NCBI RefSeq assembly: GCF_001949145.1
Contig: NW_019091593.1
Span: 34,101-98,100, forward strand
Source: Acanthaster planci
Taxonomy: Eukaryota > Echinodermata > Asteroidea > Valvatida > Acanthasteridae
Direction of reading: 5' to 3'
Length of the DNA: 64,000 bases
Part shown: one piece after another, positions 36,767 through 51,300 of the stretch
Position numbering within the stretch: position 1 is the stretch's first letter
How the letters are laid out: each line of letters begins with the position of its first letter
Notes under the pieces: model-generated
What the model was told of the DNA's origin: nothing
The model's database searches: none
Seen by the model: only the letters and a program-made list of their open reading frames with translations
Program-made: the position numbers and the translations under genes

Positions 36767-39247
36767 TGATCTTAAATACATGATACCTTCACGTAGTGAA
36801 AAATTGTGCCTAGAGAAATAGTAGCATAACTATATCACCGTGTTGTCAAAAGGATGTACACGTGTAGACTTTTATTGATACTTTGCTATTGTGGCTGGGT
36901 TATGATGTAGCACTACAATGTGATACGTGCATCCGGGGATGAGGGAGGCACAACAAAGGAAGAGAACCATGATGGACAGCCATCATCAAGTAATAACTAA
37001 CCAGTCCATTAATGTTTCTTCCACCCTCTGGACTGAGTGTTGATATTCATAAATGTCTTATGTTTGAAACCATGTGCAGATTTTTCATACATGTCATACA
37101 TAAGCTTTATTCAAGCTTGCAGTGCGTGAATTAATCAACTGCTGTGTGCATTTTGCTATTGAGCTTAATGTACTGAATATTTCAGTCAAGGCATGATTGC
37201 ATTGCAAGAGAAAAATTGCACGATGTTGTTTCATTTAGCATTAGTTCTGCTTCAGTTTATGTAATGGCTTATTTAGTAGCTGTGATGAAGTAAACGTGTG
37301 GTAGGTCTGTGAACAAATGCTGAGATATTGGGAGGGCGGATAGCAGAAATGCTTTGGACTTCAACTAGTGAATGAGAAACTCTAACGGAGTCATTGACAT
37401 TGGTCACAAGTCCCATAGCAATAAAATGTGATGGTGCACATGATCCTGCACCTGTTTGATCTGGGCTATAAAAATCTATCCCGTAGTGTAATTAATGGTC
37501 TTCTCTTAAGAGGAAAGACTGTATGAAGTGGACGATGTTAACCTACCGAAAACCTGTTCGAAAATTTGTCTAATTTTCAGTGCCACTTTTTTTTTTCTCT
37601 CCTTGGGGGTTACTGATAATGTAGCCTTCTTGTAAGTTTTCAGAGAATGTAAACAATTTGGTTGTCTGGTGTATTTCAAAATAATCAAATCAATAAATAT
37701 TGATTACCTTGAATGGGGGGGCGTGGCAAGGTACACTAGGTCATCAAAGTACTAAGTACAAAACATGAACCAAATCAAACAAAAATTCTAAAATTCCTGA
37801 TGTGTTGCTCAGTGCTGCATTTTCTTTATCTGCCAATGGAAAATGTATTTGCAATCATTTACCACCCGTGGTATCATACCATCACTTTACTTTTATTAGC
37901 TATTATTACTTTAAGAATGTCTTGAGATATGTGTACAGTGACTTTGCCTCTTCCAACCAGCAGTTACTGAATTTGACAAAAAAGCTTTGCCCTTTTTTTC
38001 AGAGAATGAAGTGTGCTGGTTGTGAGAAAAGAGTTGTTGGCTTTCTTTATGTATGCAGAATGTTTGGGAAGCTAGCTGGAAATCCTTGACTGTTGGCAGG
38101 CGATCTGCCACGGAATGAAGGAAAATTCTGCCACCTCCTTGTAACAAAATGACCAGGTACCCCAAATTGTTTTGGATCAAAGTACTTGTGATTGTCACAG
38201 AACCTGCGTTCTGCAGCTGCAGAAAAGTCAGCTGATTGGTTCACAGTATGCACAGTATGCACGGTATGATCAAATCATGCCTTTTACTGTAAATGCAAAG
38301 ATTTAATCTGATGATCTGTTAAAATCTAGCACGATTTTCTTACAGACATGCTATTAGCAAATGTAATTTGGCCCAACTGCTGCAAGTCAATAGTGCTAAA
38401 TTTAAAAATATTAGTATTTTTTAGTATGAAAGAAGTATAAGGATAAGTATAAGGAAGGATGACTTATTCAGGAAATCAATGTGGATGTTTGGTTGGTTAG
38501 TTCTTGTGTTGATACAAATTATTTAGAAATTGCTGAGCAATTTTAAACCAATTAAATGTTCTAATTTTTTGTTGGATGAAATCTAAATGAACTGGTTGGG
38601 AAAGAGTCAAGTTTAATTCATAAAAGTTCTCAGGAGTCTTTTGATCATGTAATCTGATGCTAGGAATCAAAGTGAGTTGTCATGAATTTGAGCCACCTAC
38701 AGTGCACAAAATCCTAAATGTGAAACTTTCTCTCTCCACTATCACTGTTTGCCCATTGCACTGATGCTGATATGGGCATTATGGTTAAGGACTCCTTTTT
38801 TTCTCAAGGGTTTAAATTTCATAAGACACAAGTCAGTGTCCAGCTAACAAAAATTTAAATAATTGATAGCAAGTTTGATTTTTGTTGATTTGTAGATAAA
38901 AATTATATATTTGGGAACAGAAATCTGAATAAGTAATAAAGTATATGCATGTTGATTCGAAAGGAAAAAACTTGTGGGTTTTGAAATGCAGTGTTTGCTT
39001 TTGGAACATCTAAAGCATGATTGAGCTTTTCAAGTTTATTGTTCATGTATGCCTGATTCCGAGTTTGTTTTTCCATTTTTTGACTTATGAACATACCAAG
39101 TACAATGTACATGTTCTGTTATTTTGTTTAAGATGGCTATCCGGGGACAGAATTCAACTATATACATACGCACACTGAGCATTGAAAGGGACATGTAATA
39201 CAATATTTCTTGAAATTGCACCCTTGTGATTCAGTTAACCTTATTTC

Positions 39248-39630
39248 AATGGGCCTTTCCCATGAAATATGCAAATAAGGCAGGTGCATGAGCATTATTA
39301 CCACTGGATGACAACGTTGCTAAAATCTATGACGTGTACCAATACAAATTTCCATGTGCACACAACTATAAGTACACACAGACTGTTTCTGTACTAGAAC
39401 AGTTTGACGTGAGCGCCAAACTTAACGACAAGGAATTTTACGTTCCAACCTCAGGACACTGAAAACTTCACTTAGTTTCGAGAAAAACGTGCTGAAGTAT
39501 CAGACAAAGGCTATAATACAGTTCTGATTGACCTCCAACGTGCCAGGTTATGGTTTTGACAACTGCGCTTGCCAAGCAGTGGTAGAAGGCATACGCCTGT
39601 CTAATTTGCATATTTCATGGGAAATGTCCA
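39248..39630. mobile_element. MITE-like element with about 30-bp inverted ends
   Basis: The left end CCCATGAAATATGCAAATAA followed by GGCAGGTG pairs with the right end CGCCTGTC followed by TAATTTGCATATTTCATGGG. The interior of about 320 bp has no coding potential. Target-site duplications are not clear. Confidence 0.65.
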
Positions 39631-41125
39631 ATGTTTTGCAATAGTGATCTGCACCTTCAAGCATTTTGGGCTTTTATGAAAATGAGAATGTGCATCTTAA
39701 TAAGCAAATTTTTGATGTGCACGAAAAGTGCTGGAATTTGTTGTATTTCGCCAATGTAAATTTCCACTTCTTTGGCAATTTATTGATTTTTTCAGCATAC
39801 GGCAACAAGCCTGTGAGCAACCTATTCTTGGGAATGTTTTCAAAGAGCAAAGTAAAAGTGGGGGCTAACAATTTGAACATGGAAACATGCTACTTGAAAA
39901 CATATAAACTGAACTGTGTCTTCCTGGATTTACATTGAAGCAAAAAGCTTGGAAAAGCGTTACCTTTTACAAAAGGGCAGCTTTCATTTCACGTAACTCC
40001 AAAAGAATTTAAAGCAGTCTTCACACTTTGAGGAAGAGTATAAATGCACAAAAAGTGAGACTAAAAAAATTAATTGCATGGATCATTTAATGTTTGCATG
40101 GACCCTTCAATATGTGCATGAACTTGTGAATATACCTCAAGCTGAATACAAAAGAATGCATTTGTTTACATTTTTGTACAATTTGTGAATACAAGTTTTT
40201 AAATTCTAATAACCCGACACATGCATGGACCTAGATGACAAATACATAAAAGACAACTAGGAAATCCACTATGACTGACAATCTGTTGATATGAGAAGGA
40301 TGATCTTTGCAAAGGCACTTTAAAACCTTGATTACATTTGAATCCTCTGATTGCAAAATATCAGACATGAGGAACAAGATCCACAGAGGCATGAAGGATC
40401 AGCTTAAATTGAGAAATATTTCTGCAAATGAATGGAATGAAATTAAAATAATTAAACTTTCTTCTTTGGTGATGTACAGTGTATTTCCAATGTTCAAATG
40501 TTAAGCACCGTTTCTCAAATTCACAAAAATAGACACACTTCATGCAAACCCAACTTGCCATTATTCTGGTGTGACCTATTTACACCCAAGAACTACGAAT
40601 GAAATTTCAGGCAATAGATAACACAGCAATTTACACAAATAATAAGGTTAATTCTGAAACTTCAAAATTAAGTCAACATGTCTGAGGTACAAACTCCATC
40701 AGCGACTACTGATCAACCAATGCTACAAAGAATCAAACATGCACTAACTTTTGCTTGGCAAAACCTTCAAGAAAACGTACGGAAAATAGCGAGTGCAAAC
40801 TCAGATATTATTTTAAGTTCCAGGAAATGTTGGAAACTTCCAAGACTTTCCAACTTGCAGAATTTCACCTACCTTAGGCAGAAAAAATACTGATGGCTAT
40901 GAGCTCAGTGAGTGTATTACGCACTTATGCACTAAATTTGTAATGATTTTCTAATATAAATAATTCCAGATAATATACACAGTCTGGTAACAAAATGCAA
41001 TATACAAACAGCATGTTTATGTCATAGTGCAATGAAGTAAACAAATTACCTGTGGAAATAAAGTCTTGAAAATCAATACTGTCAATATGTTAACAATTCA
41101 AGGCACTTAAAAATGGTCCAACAAC

Positions 41126-41157
41126 AGGGCACTCTCACTGACCCACGTGAGTGCCCT
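41126..41157. repeat. Short stem-loop about 1.1 kb past the PORCN stop
   Basis: AGGGCACTCTCAC and GTGAGTGCCCT pair over 11 bp with one 2-base bulge around an 8-base loop. It could be a structure in the PORCN 3' UTR or a repeat end. Confidence 0.4.
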
Positions 41158-42265
41158 CTGCCATTGTTATATGCAAAGATCATGGTAGCAAGCATACTAT
41201 TTACATGGAGCAAACCTTTGAAGCTTTATAAATGGAAAAACGTGAGAAAAATAGAAAATCAGCACCCAGTGCTGGATTAGTGCAATATTAACAACTATAC
41301 ACACAAGTGGTGACCACATGCCATTTGCTTAAAAATATTCACTACTACTTAATGTGAAAATACATGTAAGTCTCAACGTCTAGTTTACAATCTATGCTAA
41401 GAAACCACTTGCCTACAGCCATGGATATAGAAATAATCTTGACTCCCAATACCCTTGATCAGCCCACACTGAAGCCTGCAGCGGCCATCTTACCATGCCG
41501 AATACAAAGGTAATTACAAAGGCTCATTCGCCATTGTTGACCAAATTGTTTGTGACAACACGTTACAATGGGTAAGCGAGCCAAGGATCACCCTTGTATT
41601 TGGCACAGTTAGATGGCCGTTGTTGGTTTTAGTCGGTAACAAGAGCGCAGAGGGCCTGCATATGACGTCATGTTTGAGGACATTTCTTTCTTCCTCTAGG
41701 ACAGGCTCGAGTAAAGTTTTGTGCATTCATTGTGATGAAATCTAAATAATGAAATGTCCTCAGGGAGGGCGTTCCACGCAGGCCCCCTATTGCAAATCCA
41801 GATATTTTTACATGACATCTGTGCCTACAGCATTTGTGGCTGGTCTCAGGGAAACTGTGGGGTCAAATGGTGGTTTGCCGCCTTTTGATCGGACCCTGTA
41901 CAAAGAATGCTAACACAGACGAGAAATCTAGAAACCAACATCTAAATGTTGAGGGAAAAAAAAGGACATAAAAATAAAATGGAGCAAGCACTGGTTTGCA
42001 CAAAATCCAGTAAAATGTGACAATAAAAAAATATAACAGCATTAATCTGGTATTACAAATTGCCAAAGACCTTGTACATGCATTTTTATAATGAGATTGT
42101 ATCTCATCGGTTCTCTTGCTTGATGAAAAACAAGTTGAATGACTTAATGAAATCCAGTCAGTAATTTTAACGGCAGCATCTATGCTCATGTTACACAGTT
42201 TATAAAGGAGGCAAACTCGTACAGTGGCAAAAGTACTGTGTGCATGGTGACAGTTGGTCTGTGTA

Positions 42266-42367
42266 TTATTTTATAAGCCAATAGAAGACGAAGGTTGTGG
42301 CCGCTACATAGTGACTGGCATAGTCCAGGTGTGACCATTTCTTCAAGGTGTGTTCCATCTCATAACC
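42266..42367 (-). CDS. PORCN: PORCN exon 12 and stop
   Basis: Encodes [20 protein letters not shown] then [13 protein letters not shown] and TAA, matching the human end [20 protein letters not shown]. The acceptor is TTATGCAG. Confidence 0.95.
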   Translation of the reverse strand, partial: GYEMEHTLKKWSHLDYASHYVAATTFVFYWLIK

Positions 42368-45300
42368 CTGCATAAACAGAAACAAGTCTCAACACCATCA
42401 CCAAATACACTGGACCGCACTTTTCACACAGATCTTCAAACTTCACCACAAAATTTTCATGGAAATTGGCTCCGAGTAGGAACAAGAAACGGCATGTATT
42501 ACACACACAACACAATGTCCCTTTGGTTACACTCCAACATCCCTTGTTAACTGTTTAGGAAAAATCTCGTCATATTGTGCCATTGGCTGCAGCTCTTATG
42601 ATGCAAATGGCCAATGACATCCGAGACAACTAACTTAATGTGAAAGCATGGTTCCGTCAGTACTGATAATAATGTAGGCTACTGATAATAAGTTGTGCAT
42701 CCAAGCCCAAAGGCCTGATTGCAAATGGTCGCATTTGACCCATCCATCATAGAAGTGGTGTTGGTCAAACTATAGTCAACTAAAACTTGTTGCTCAAATT
42801 GCCTCCAATTTATGTGAACTGTAGAAATGCTGGAAGTTTACCACTGCTACATCTGAGGCGATTGACTTCCACTCTGAGTATTCCATTTATGAACAAGACA
42901 TTGCTTTTTAACCAAACAATGCATGCCTCGTATGCTCTCTGCGTGCATGGGTTGGCCCTCATACATGCACATGCATGCATAAAGCGCATGTAACTATTTC
43001 TTAGTAGTTTTGGTCATATAGGCATCAAACACAAGGTGCAAATGATGATCTGTGCTATTGGAGTTTTCAAATGAACGGAGCTACACATTGGCAGATTGCT
43101 GCTCACTGTTTAATGCAGCCCTGATACTATAGCGTAAAAGGGGCACGGCAAGTTTTGCCTTGACTTTGTAAATGTATAAAAAAGCAGGGCACCAAGGCAA
43201 TTTTCAAAATAATTAAAGGGCTTTAAGGCAATAGTACAATTATTGCATAGGGCAGCAAGGCAAAATGGGACATTATTAAAATAAAGATGTAAATAAACAT
43301 ATTTTGACTAAAATGAAAATTATGCAGACGGTAGTCTTTTCTGTTTCCTTAATTAAAGGTTTCATTTTATTGCCGGTAATCAACAGATGTACCTGTTTTT
43401 ACAGCGGCTGTGAAATGAAAAGTTGTAAATAATGAAGAAATACAGCAAAAAACTTTCAACACTAATGCTCCGTGAAAATTGCAATATTTTGACATCGTCT
43501 GGTTTCCAATGTCAACGTACTTGTTCAACACATTTCTCAGGTTGATAACAGATTGAGAAGTTTTGCGTTTGCCCGAACAAGTTAGAAAACTTTGTTTTCA
43601 CTGAAATAATTTCTCCACAAGAAGAGTTTTTTGGTGAATGGATGACTGCTAGGTAAGAATTCTTTCAGAAAGTTGGAGCACGACAGTTGACACTTTAAAT
43701 CTCCTTAATTCGGTGGGCTGGCAAAAGTACAGTGGTCTAAGTACAGACTCGAACCTGAGCACATCATGCGCGCTAGTTTAGTCCCAGCCATGCCATTTGT
43801 CAGCTGGTCTTGCACGGGAATGCATATTGAAAATGACACTTCGATTTCATGCAGACACCAGAGAAAGTTAGCAACCGACACGTGCTGCGCTGCGCACTGT
43901 CTCCAGCGAATCACTTACGCACGTTTTACAGCTGTGCAACGTACATGTACATAATAGGGCTACATGTGTGGATGTCCAATTGTCACTGTATATAATGTAT
44001 TGACATCGCAGAACGAAAATAAGCTTTTCTAAAATACGGCGTTGCCTGCCAGCCGCCGGTCTTGTCGGGACTTGAGGATACGACGGCAGCGCTCTGGAAA
44101 GATACGGCAAATCGTTGCCGTGAAAATGAGAATTTGTGAAAGGCATCACGGCAATGGCTAAGGGCATCCACGGCAATTATGCCCTCGTGTAATGTCAGGG
44201 TTGTTAATGAATTTAACCATTCCTGGAGGTCACTCTGTGACCAATGATTTCATTCAGTACATTAGTATAGAGTGCACGTGATAGTAAGATTTTTCCCACT
44301 GTAACCAATGCTACTCGTGCACAGAGCAAGTGTCATTTGTCGACAATTATCAGAAAACTGTCTGTGCCAACGTTACTTACTTTTTCCTGGAGCTCTTCTT
44401 CAGAATTGAACATGACCCCAAGATAGGCAAGGTGGAACATGGCAAGGAGACCAAAGCACAGATTGGTCAGCATCACTAACGGATGAGTCTGGAGGAACAG
44501 AGAAGTGGTCAAGCCATGTTAAAGACCGGCGTGGATCAAGGACCAAATTTGTTTAAGGGCGGGGGATGGAAGGGCAACACATTGGGGAATTTCTTTGTGC
44601 AAGTTTATATGGGATTTCTAAGTGTGAGGAAAATTTTTTTTTTGCTGCCCATGGGACGGATGGGAAACGAAATAGTCTCATAAACTCTCCTTTCCCTTAT
44701 TACATTTTCAAAAAATAAAAAAGTTTTTACCCTAAGATGTGAGGCGAGGGCCCTGTTGGCCCCCTCCCAATAAAAGTGCTAAAGATATCAAGCTGAAACC
44801 TATTTTCCTTTGTTTGGAATATCAAAAAATAGTTTTTAGGAAGTTTTCGGGCTAATGAGATTTGGATCACAACAGGGGTCAAACTTAATGGTGATCCGCT
44901 GGCCCGAGGCCAGTAGAAAAGTCGGCAGACCAGTTGATCTAATAAAGCTGGTGGTCCGGCGGGCCTGCACAAAATGTACTTGACAAATTTAATAAAGTAT
45001 TGAAGAACTGAAAAACCGATCTGTGCACATATTACCCAAATTGGTAGCATGGTGGATCCAGTTATATTTTCACGCCAAGCGTGTACCTAGCTACACGAGA
45101 TAAGAAAGATCAAGTTTTGCCCCGCGTGTGCACCTCAGGTTGGGCTAACCTAGGGCGTTTATAAAACGAGTGGATTAAGCTTATGACTGGTTTCACTGGT
45201 CCCAGCCGTTTTGAAAGCAGCATTCAAAACTACGTTTTAGACCTGACTGGAACCAGCAAAACACAAGTCTAAGCCTAATAACACCCCTAGTCTTGACTGC

Positions 45301-48300
45301 AAGAAGTTATCTGGTATATTAACATGTAGGCCCCCTAACAAGGATTGCTCAATGCGGCTGCTTGTGCAAATTTAGTGGCTGATCGAAAGTCATCGCTCGT
45401 CGTGGGCTCAACCAATTTTAAATTGGATTTGATCCTCTTGTAACCATATCAGCACCCTGGAAAGAACACAGAAAAAGTCACAGAAGACAAGGAAGACCGC
45501 GATATTTTGATTTGACCTCTGCTTACACGCGTCACAAAAATGTGGACATTTGCAGGCACAGTTTACAAAATTTTGTCCCATTCTGGTAGGCCCACCAAAC
45601 TTGCAGCAGGACAAGTGAAAATTTGAAGTACCGCTCCTGCTGGCTACCAGGAAAACACGGTTAATTTCGACCCCTGCATATAGATGTATCTAGGAAGTAC
45701 CGCATCCTAATGTTGTATAGTTTGACACAGAATGACCTCACTATTAAAATATACATCTCCCCAATACAGAGATGATTTAAAAAGTTGTCCGTAGCAAAAG
45801 CAAATCAGCACTTTGAAGTTTGTGTTGACAGAGGTGAGAGCCTTTGTTTTTTCCAGCTAGGGCGGGTTGGTAATTGTTTTTCATATTTCCCTTTCAAGGT
45901 CTGCACTAAGCATTCGGTTTTGAAGGAAAACCTCACTTGTCATGGTTTTATTACAAGGCAAGCATAATGTATTGCTTGATATGTGCATTGGGAGCAAAAT
46001 GTACTTCCTTTGGTTGCCCCCTGAAAAAAGCCTACAAACTTAACAACTTACACTTTGGTGCAGGTGCTGGCAATCCTGTTTACACCGTCTGGCTAAAATG
46101 CAGGCATTGAATATTGACGCCAACTTCTGTCGAAAAACTGATGGCCACAAAGAATGATCCCCAAAAATGTATCAATTACCTGGATAACATCACTTCTATC
46201 AGGAACAATTTACGTACAACAGTTGCTCACTGACTTGTGAAATTTCCAAACTTCTCTAACAATCCTTGCAGTGTAACAACAGTAAATTCTCCATCAAAAA
46301 AGAGCTGAAATTGAGATTACTTCCAACACACATTACCAGTAAACAAAGTGGCTTTCATTAACCACTTCATGATGGATTTTCTTCCCTGAAAAAGCTGCTG
46401 GGGGTGGATTTTTTTACCAGCAAATTCTTCAACCTTGCAATTGCACTTTGACCCAACCAAGCAAGACGCGATAATATGTTTACCGTGGAAATAAAATGAT
46501 AAACGACAGCGCACACGTCCTCCATGGCTCAATAAGGAATATCATATGTGTTTACAAGTCATCCAGCGTCATGTGGTTAAGACAAAAATTGGTTAGGAAC
46601 AAAAAGTCTCAATTTACTATTCAGCACTGAAAAAATGAGCAACTTCTGGCATTCTCTGCAATACCCCATTAACAAATGTGCAATCTATACACATATAGGT
46701 AATAACGCCATTTGATACAATCAGGTCAAGGAAAAGATATCTGGAACAATTCCTGAATTCTCTGATTAAATCTAGAATGACACTTTAAAGACAAGGTACA
46801 CATACTCAGAAAACTTCAAAAGCTCCATCACAAAAGTCGCCTTATCAAATGGATGAATACACTAAGCAAGCTTGTGTTTCATTTGAGCATGGTTCTCTTA
46901 TTCAAGAGATTCTAATACTTGTAACCGACAGCTACCAAAAAGAACACTGATGCTTTGGAAAGTTTCTCAAAGTTGGAGGGAACAACGGGAAGTAATTTTT
47001 TTTTAAGGTATTTTTTTTAATCGACCATGACATCAGTTTTGGTCATGAGATCAGACCTGACCTTCCTCTTCCCACTGGGCGTGCATCTGAAATGAACATG
47101 TTCCCTTTAATTACATGTAGAAGACCCATTGCTACACTGTAGCAACATTCTTCAGCTTATGAACTCACCATGTTCAATGTAGGAATAGAAACCAAGAGAA
47201 AGTAGAACAGCTGCTAACTGGAAATTCAGGCCCTGGAACAGAACAATAACTCTTCATCAGACGAGCATGTTTCACTCAAGCATCTCAACCTGGCCAAAAG
47301 CTTCAATTTTAACTACTTTACGTGACTTGGTCCAGAGGCATGAACACAATAGATTCATCGGATGTTACTCACATGAAGCAAAGAGCTTGCAGCATATGTC
47401 AGAAGAACAGCAGCAAAGTTTCCAAACTTCCTGCTTGTTTTAAATACATCTACAAAAGAGATTGTGAAGAGCAATATGTGACATCGGAACTGACAAATCA
47501 ACTCTGCGTAGCAAAGAAGGGTGAAAGTTAGAATAAAAGGCAGTTTTAGGAAAAGTTGGTTTTTCATTCTTCTCTGAATCTCAGGCAATGGATTTAGAGA
47601 AATCTACTCCTGTTCTTATTTGATGGCAATTGAACTCAAATTTGCTGACAGCAGATGGTAAATATCAAATTGCTCAGTTTCACCCAGGTGTAAACTTTTT
47701 ATTGCAAGAACATACTTGTGCATGACCACACGCTGGAAAAGAAAACGATAAAGTGATATGCCCTCTTACGTTTTCAACATTGGGGATGATTGACCTCACA
47801 TCCCCTGGGCCTCAGTGACCTCAGGGGTCAATTAACGAGACAACTGCACTGGTCAGAGTTACACGTACATTATGTCTTCAGTCTCATCCTTTAATTTTTC
47901 CTAGGCTATTCAAACACACCAGGTGCACAGTACAGCATCAAGAAACCTTTGCTCTACCTTTACATGCTTACAATTTTTCAGCCACACGTGCATGGGGAGA
48001 TTCCAGTTAGTGACGACCTGGACAAGGGAACGGGGCAGCTCGATGTGCCAAGGTCTCGCAACATTCAATTCCCTGTTTGCAAACACAATTTGGATATGAT
48101 GTAAATAAGACAGAATAATGTAGCCAATTTAGATAAGGATCATTTAGGACTTTAAGTTTGATTGGGTATCCATTCTGACTAGATGTAACCACCTCACCAG
48201 CAAAGAGGAGATAGTCTGGTGAGGAGTTATTTCAACTAGGCTCATGCAGGCAACCGGTGCATGGGCAGAGACGGTACACTCTAACATTAACAGGTCCTGC

Positions 48301-51300
48301 ATGCTCAGCCTTGACAATAACCCTGAACCCGTGCATAAATGCCACGCTTCCCTATCAAAGCGATATTGCTCCTGTGTAAAAACATGCCCTTTTTTTTGTT
48401 CCTGCATAGAGCGAAAGTATCTGCATGACCATTTCATGTTGTCCCAACTTATCTCACTGTTTGCATTGGAGTCCATCACAAGTCAGTCCAGTTCAATAAA
48501 AGTCGAACACCAGCCAACAGAAGATGAAGATCAACCAAAGCTTGTTTGAATAGTTTGTGACGGTACTCAAAGCTAGACGACTTGCGATGGCATTCTTGTG
48601 ATGGCCTGGCAGCCTAACTGACCTCTGCCCAATCCAAGCTGTCCACATCTTATGCTGGGAAGTGCTGGGACACTGGTACCAATATGAAACCCTTTTGTCA
48701 CTAGGACACTATCTATTCATGCACTTAGTCATTCAACTTGCCAGTAACAATTATACATTGCCCTTTCTGATTCCAGTACACTCATGTGTGAACTTTTCTT
48801 ACTGTTTTGAACAAGCTCCCTCAGTACCAACAACTGAAATGAACATTACAATTTCAGGGCATTCAAGTGGGCCTATTTTCTGAATAACCTGAGGAGTTAG
48901 TAATTAAATCCCTGATCTTACCAGTATTTATTTCCACCTTCCCGGGGGGCTCCAAGGCCCAATGCTAAGGATGTGGACTCAGAAACAAAGCTGACAAAGT
49001 AATGACTGAACCGAAATGACATGGCATCCTTGTATGCATCCAGCCACCTGCAGAAACAGCCAAAAAAACCCCGCGAAATTTAAGCTGTAATTTCCAGACA
49101 AGCTGCCGCTATGACCCAATCATGTCAATTCGACCGCAACACATGCCAGGTTCTTTTAAAGTGTTTGATGGGACAAGCCTTGTATAGCCAAGAAAACATT
49201 ACTTCACATAGAGCTTGGCAATTTAAAGGAATAAGCAGAGTGAAAGTATCACAAATGTGTATTTGATGATCCGGAGTATGCCCAAAACACAACCTTTTTT
49301 GCTCAACCAAAAACTATTCCTTTTGTATGCTTTTGTTGCTTATCTCTTTTACAAGGAAATTGACAAACACATCCTTCTCAAGACCCCATTTTAGACAGCT
49401 ATTTCCATGATGCCTTTGCAAACCTCACTCTCCCTACTTTTACAACATCTCTATTTATTTCTTCCACTTTCAAACATTTTTGCAAAATGTTTAACCCTGA
49501 CAGGAACAATTCAATTGGCTGAAATATGAATGTGCGGTTGACGATGAGAAAATGTGTCTATTGGCTGACATGAACATGGCTGCCAACATATAAACTGTAT
49601 TTCATTCAAACACATCCAACATAAAGCCTGTGCTAAACTCTTTTAATTCCCAGCTTCACCCCTTGGAAAATTGAACTCATTGGAAAATTTGATTAATTTT
49701 AATCAACCATCAACCATCAAACCTAAAGTCGTAAAGACCTCTCACACCCGATGGCAATACTTGACTGCTTGTATAAGGCTTGAGATACATGTATAAGCAC
49801 ATGCTTGTTAGAAATCCAGCCATCTTGATGAAGATCTGTAAATTTGTTAATTCTTACTTTTGATCAAACCCCAGAAATAGGACTGGCGCAACACAGGTGG
49901 AAATCAGGAGGCACACAAGTGACTGTAGAAACTTGACGAATGCTGTCAGAAGCCAGCGTAGTTCCTGTCAACAGAATACAAGAGATGCCCAAAGAAACAT
50001 CACTGAAAGACCTAAATGGCTCCCTTGCGAAACACACGCCGGTGTTAAATCTTGATGTCTTTTCCCTGCTCTTGAGCGGCAACATTAAATAAACTAAAGC
50101 ATACAATGTACATGCACTCAGTGGCATAACTGGGGTGTAATGAATGGGGGGAGTTGGGATGCTCATATTTTCTCACAGGGGCACTGAAAAACAATGAGCC
50201 GCGGCTTGTATGTGTCTGTAGGTACATGTAGAACCCAAGATTTTCCGTAAGGGACACGGTTGGAGAGCATCCAACAAGTAGATGATTTTGAAGTGCTCCA
50301 ACAATGACTTTAACAAAAGGCTCAATGACCCCCCCCCACAGTGCAAAGGTGTCCCACTGAATTCACGGCTGGGTTTTACTGATGGACAGTATCGAGTGCT
50401 TTGGCAGATTACCTAGACACCGAGGGCTCTTAATGAAAAATACCGATCTCCTGACAATGCTTGAAGTTGAAGCTGTGTAATTAATCTTGCAAGATCCTAT
50501 TGAGAGTGCATGGCACATACATGTCCATGCAAGCAAGACCTCTCAGTGGCTGGGCAGGCTCTGTGGTTTCAATACTAAATTCCTTGACATTATTGCTAGA
50601 AACCATCCTTGATACTCCGTATTCCTTCATTTTGCAGAAAAACCAATGGTAATTTCTGTCTCCATGCATTTTCAAGGGACACTAAGCTCTGTGTAAAGTG
50701 ACAAAATCTCCTCGTAGATTTGAAATAATTGAGAACATGTACATGTAAGACGGTACTGGTGGCGGGGGAGGGCCAACTGGGGCCATGGCCCCAGTAAAGA
50801 AGCAGAATTTTGGCTTTGAAAAATAATGTAAAAAAAAATTTTTTTTAGACTCTCTGCTCTGAGCGGGAACAAAGAAGGATTTGAAATGAAAATGACAGTC
50901 TTTTTTGGTAGGGAACTCACTGCATAGGTCGGCAAGTTTATGCCTATTTGGCGCCGGGCATGCTGAGTATGCACATCAAATTTATGCTGGAATGGATATG
51001 GTCTTTGCATGTGTGCCAAATGCGTAAAGGAGCCTGATTGGAAAACTTCTCGCCAGCCTGTCTTTCTTTCGCCTGTGAGAGTGCACTTCAACTCAGGAAG
51101 GACTGCACTTCCCTTCCTTGCAAAGCATGTAAAAAGCCCCCAAATGAGGAGCCTTACCCCTCAGGAGGGCCATGAAAGGAACACAAGAATTTTCCAAATT
51201 TTGGGGCCTGCCAAAACACTATTTTGGCACCCTTAAAATTTGTTCTTGATCCGCTCTTGCAAGACGGTTTGACTTCAACCATTTTTCTGCCATACTGTCA

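Larger units (their letters stand above)
33967..42265. other. Region between ACOX1 exon 13 and the PORCN stop codon
   Basis: The ACOX1 terminal exon must lie here; I found no convincing candidate in the readable part. No other gene is supportable. The two genes are convergent here, so much of it may be 3' UTR. It holds the N gap, a 13-bp-stem hairpin (36711-36766), an inverted-repeat element (39248-39630) and a hairpin at 41126-41157. Confidence 0.6.

Noticed and set aside
44872-45010. Possible hAT transposon end (CAGGGGTCAAACTTAATGG)
   Set aside because: The start resembles some hAT ends, but I could not find the partner end or a target duplication.
45408-45614. Cys-rich minus frame ([20 protein letters not shown]) as PORCN exon 10
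   Set aside because: Cysteine spacing looked tempting, but the phase after exon 9 gives a stop. The exon at 46052-46137 fits phase and sequence.
46317-46532. Minus frame [20 protein letters not shown] as a PORCN exon
   Set aside because: No acceptor and no phase match; chance resemblance to RKRLxxxxxxC.
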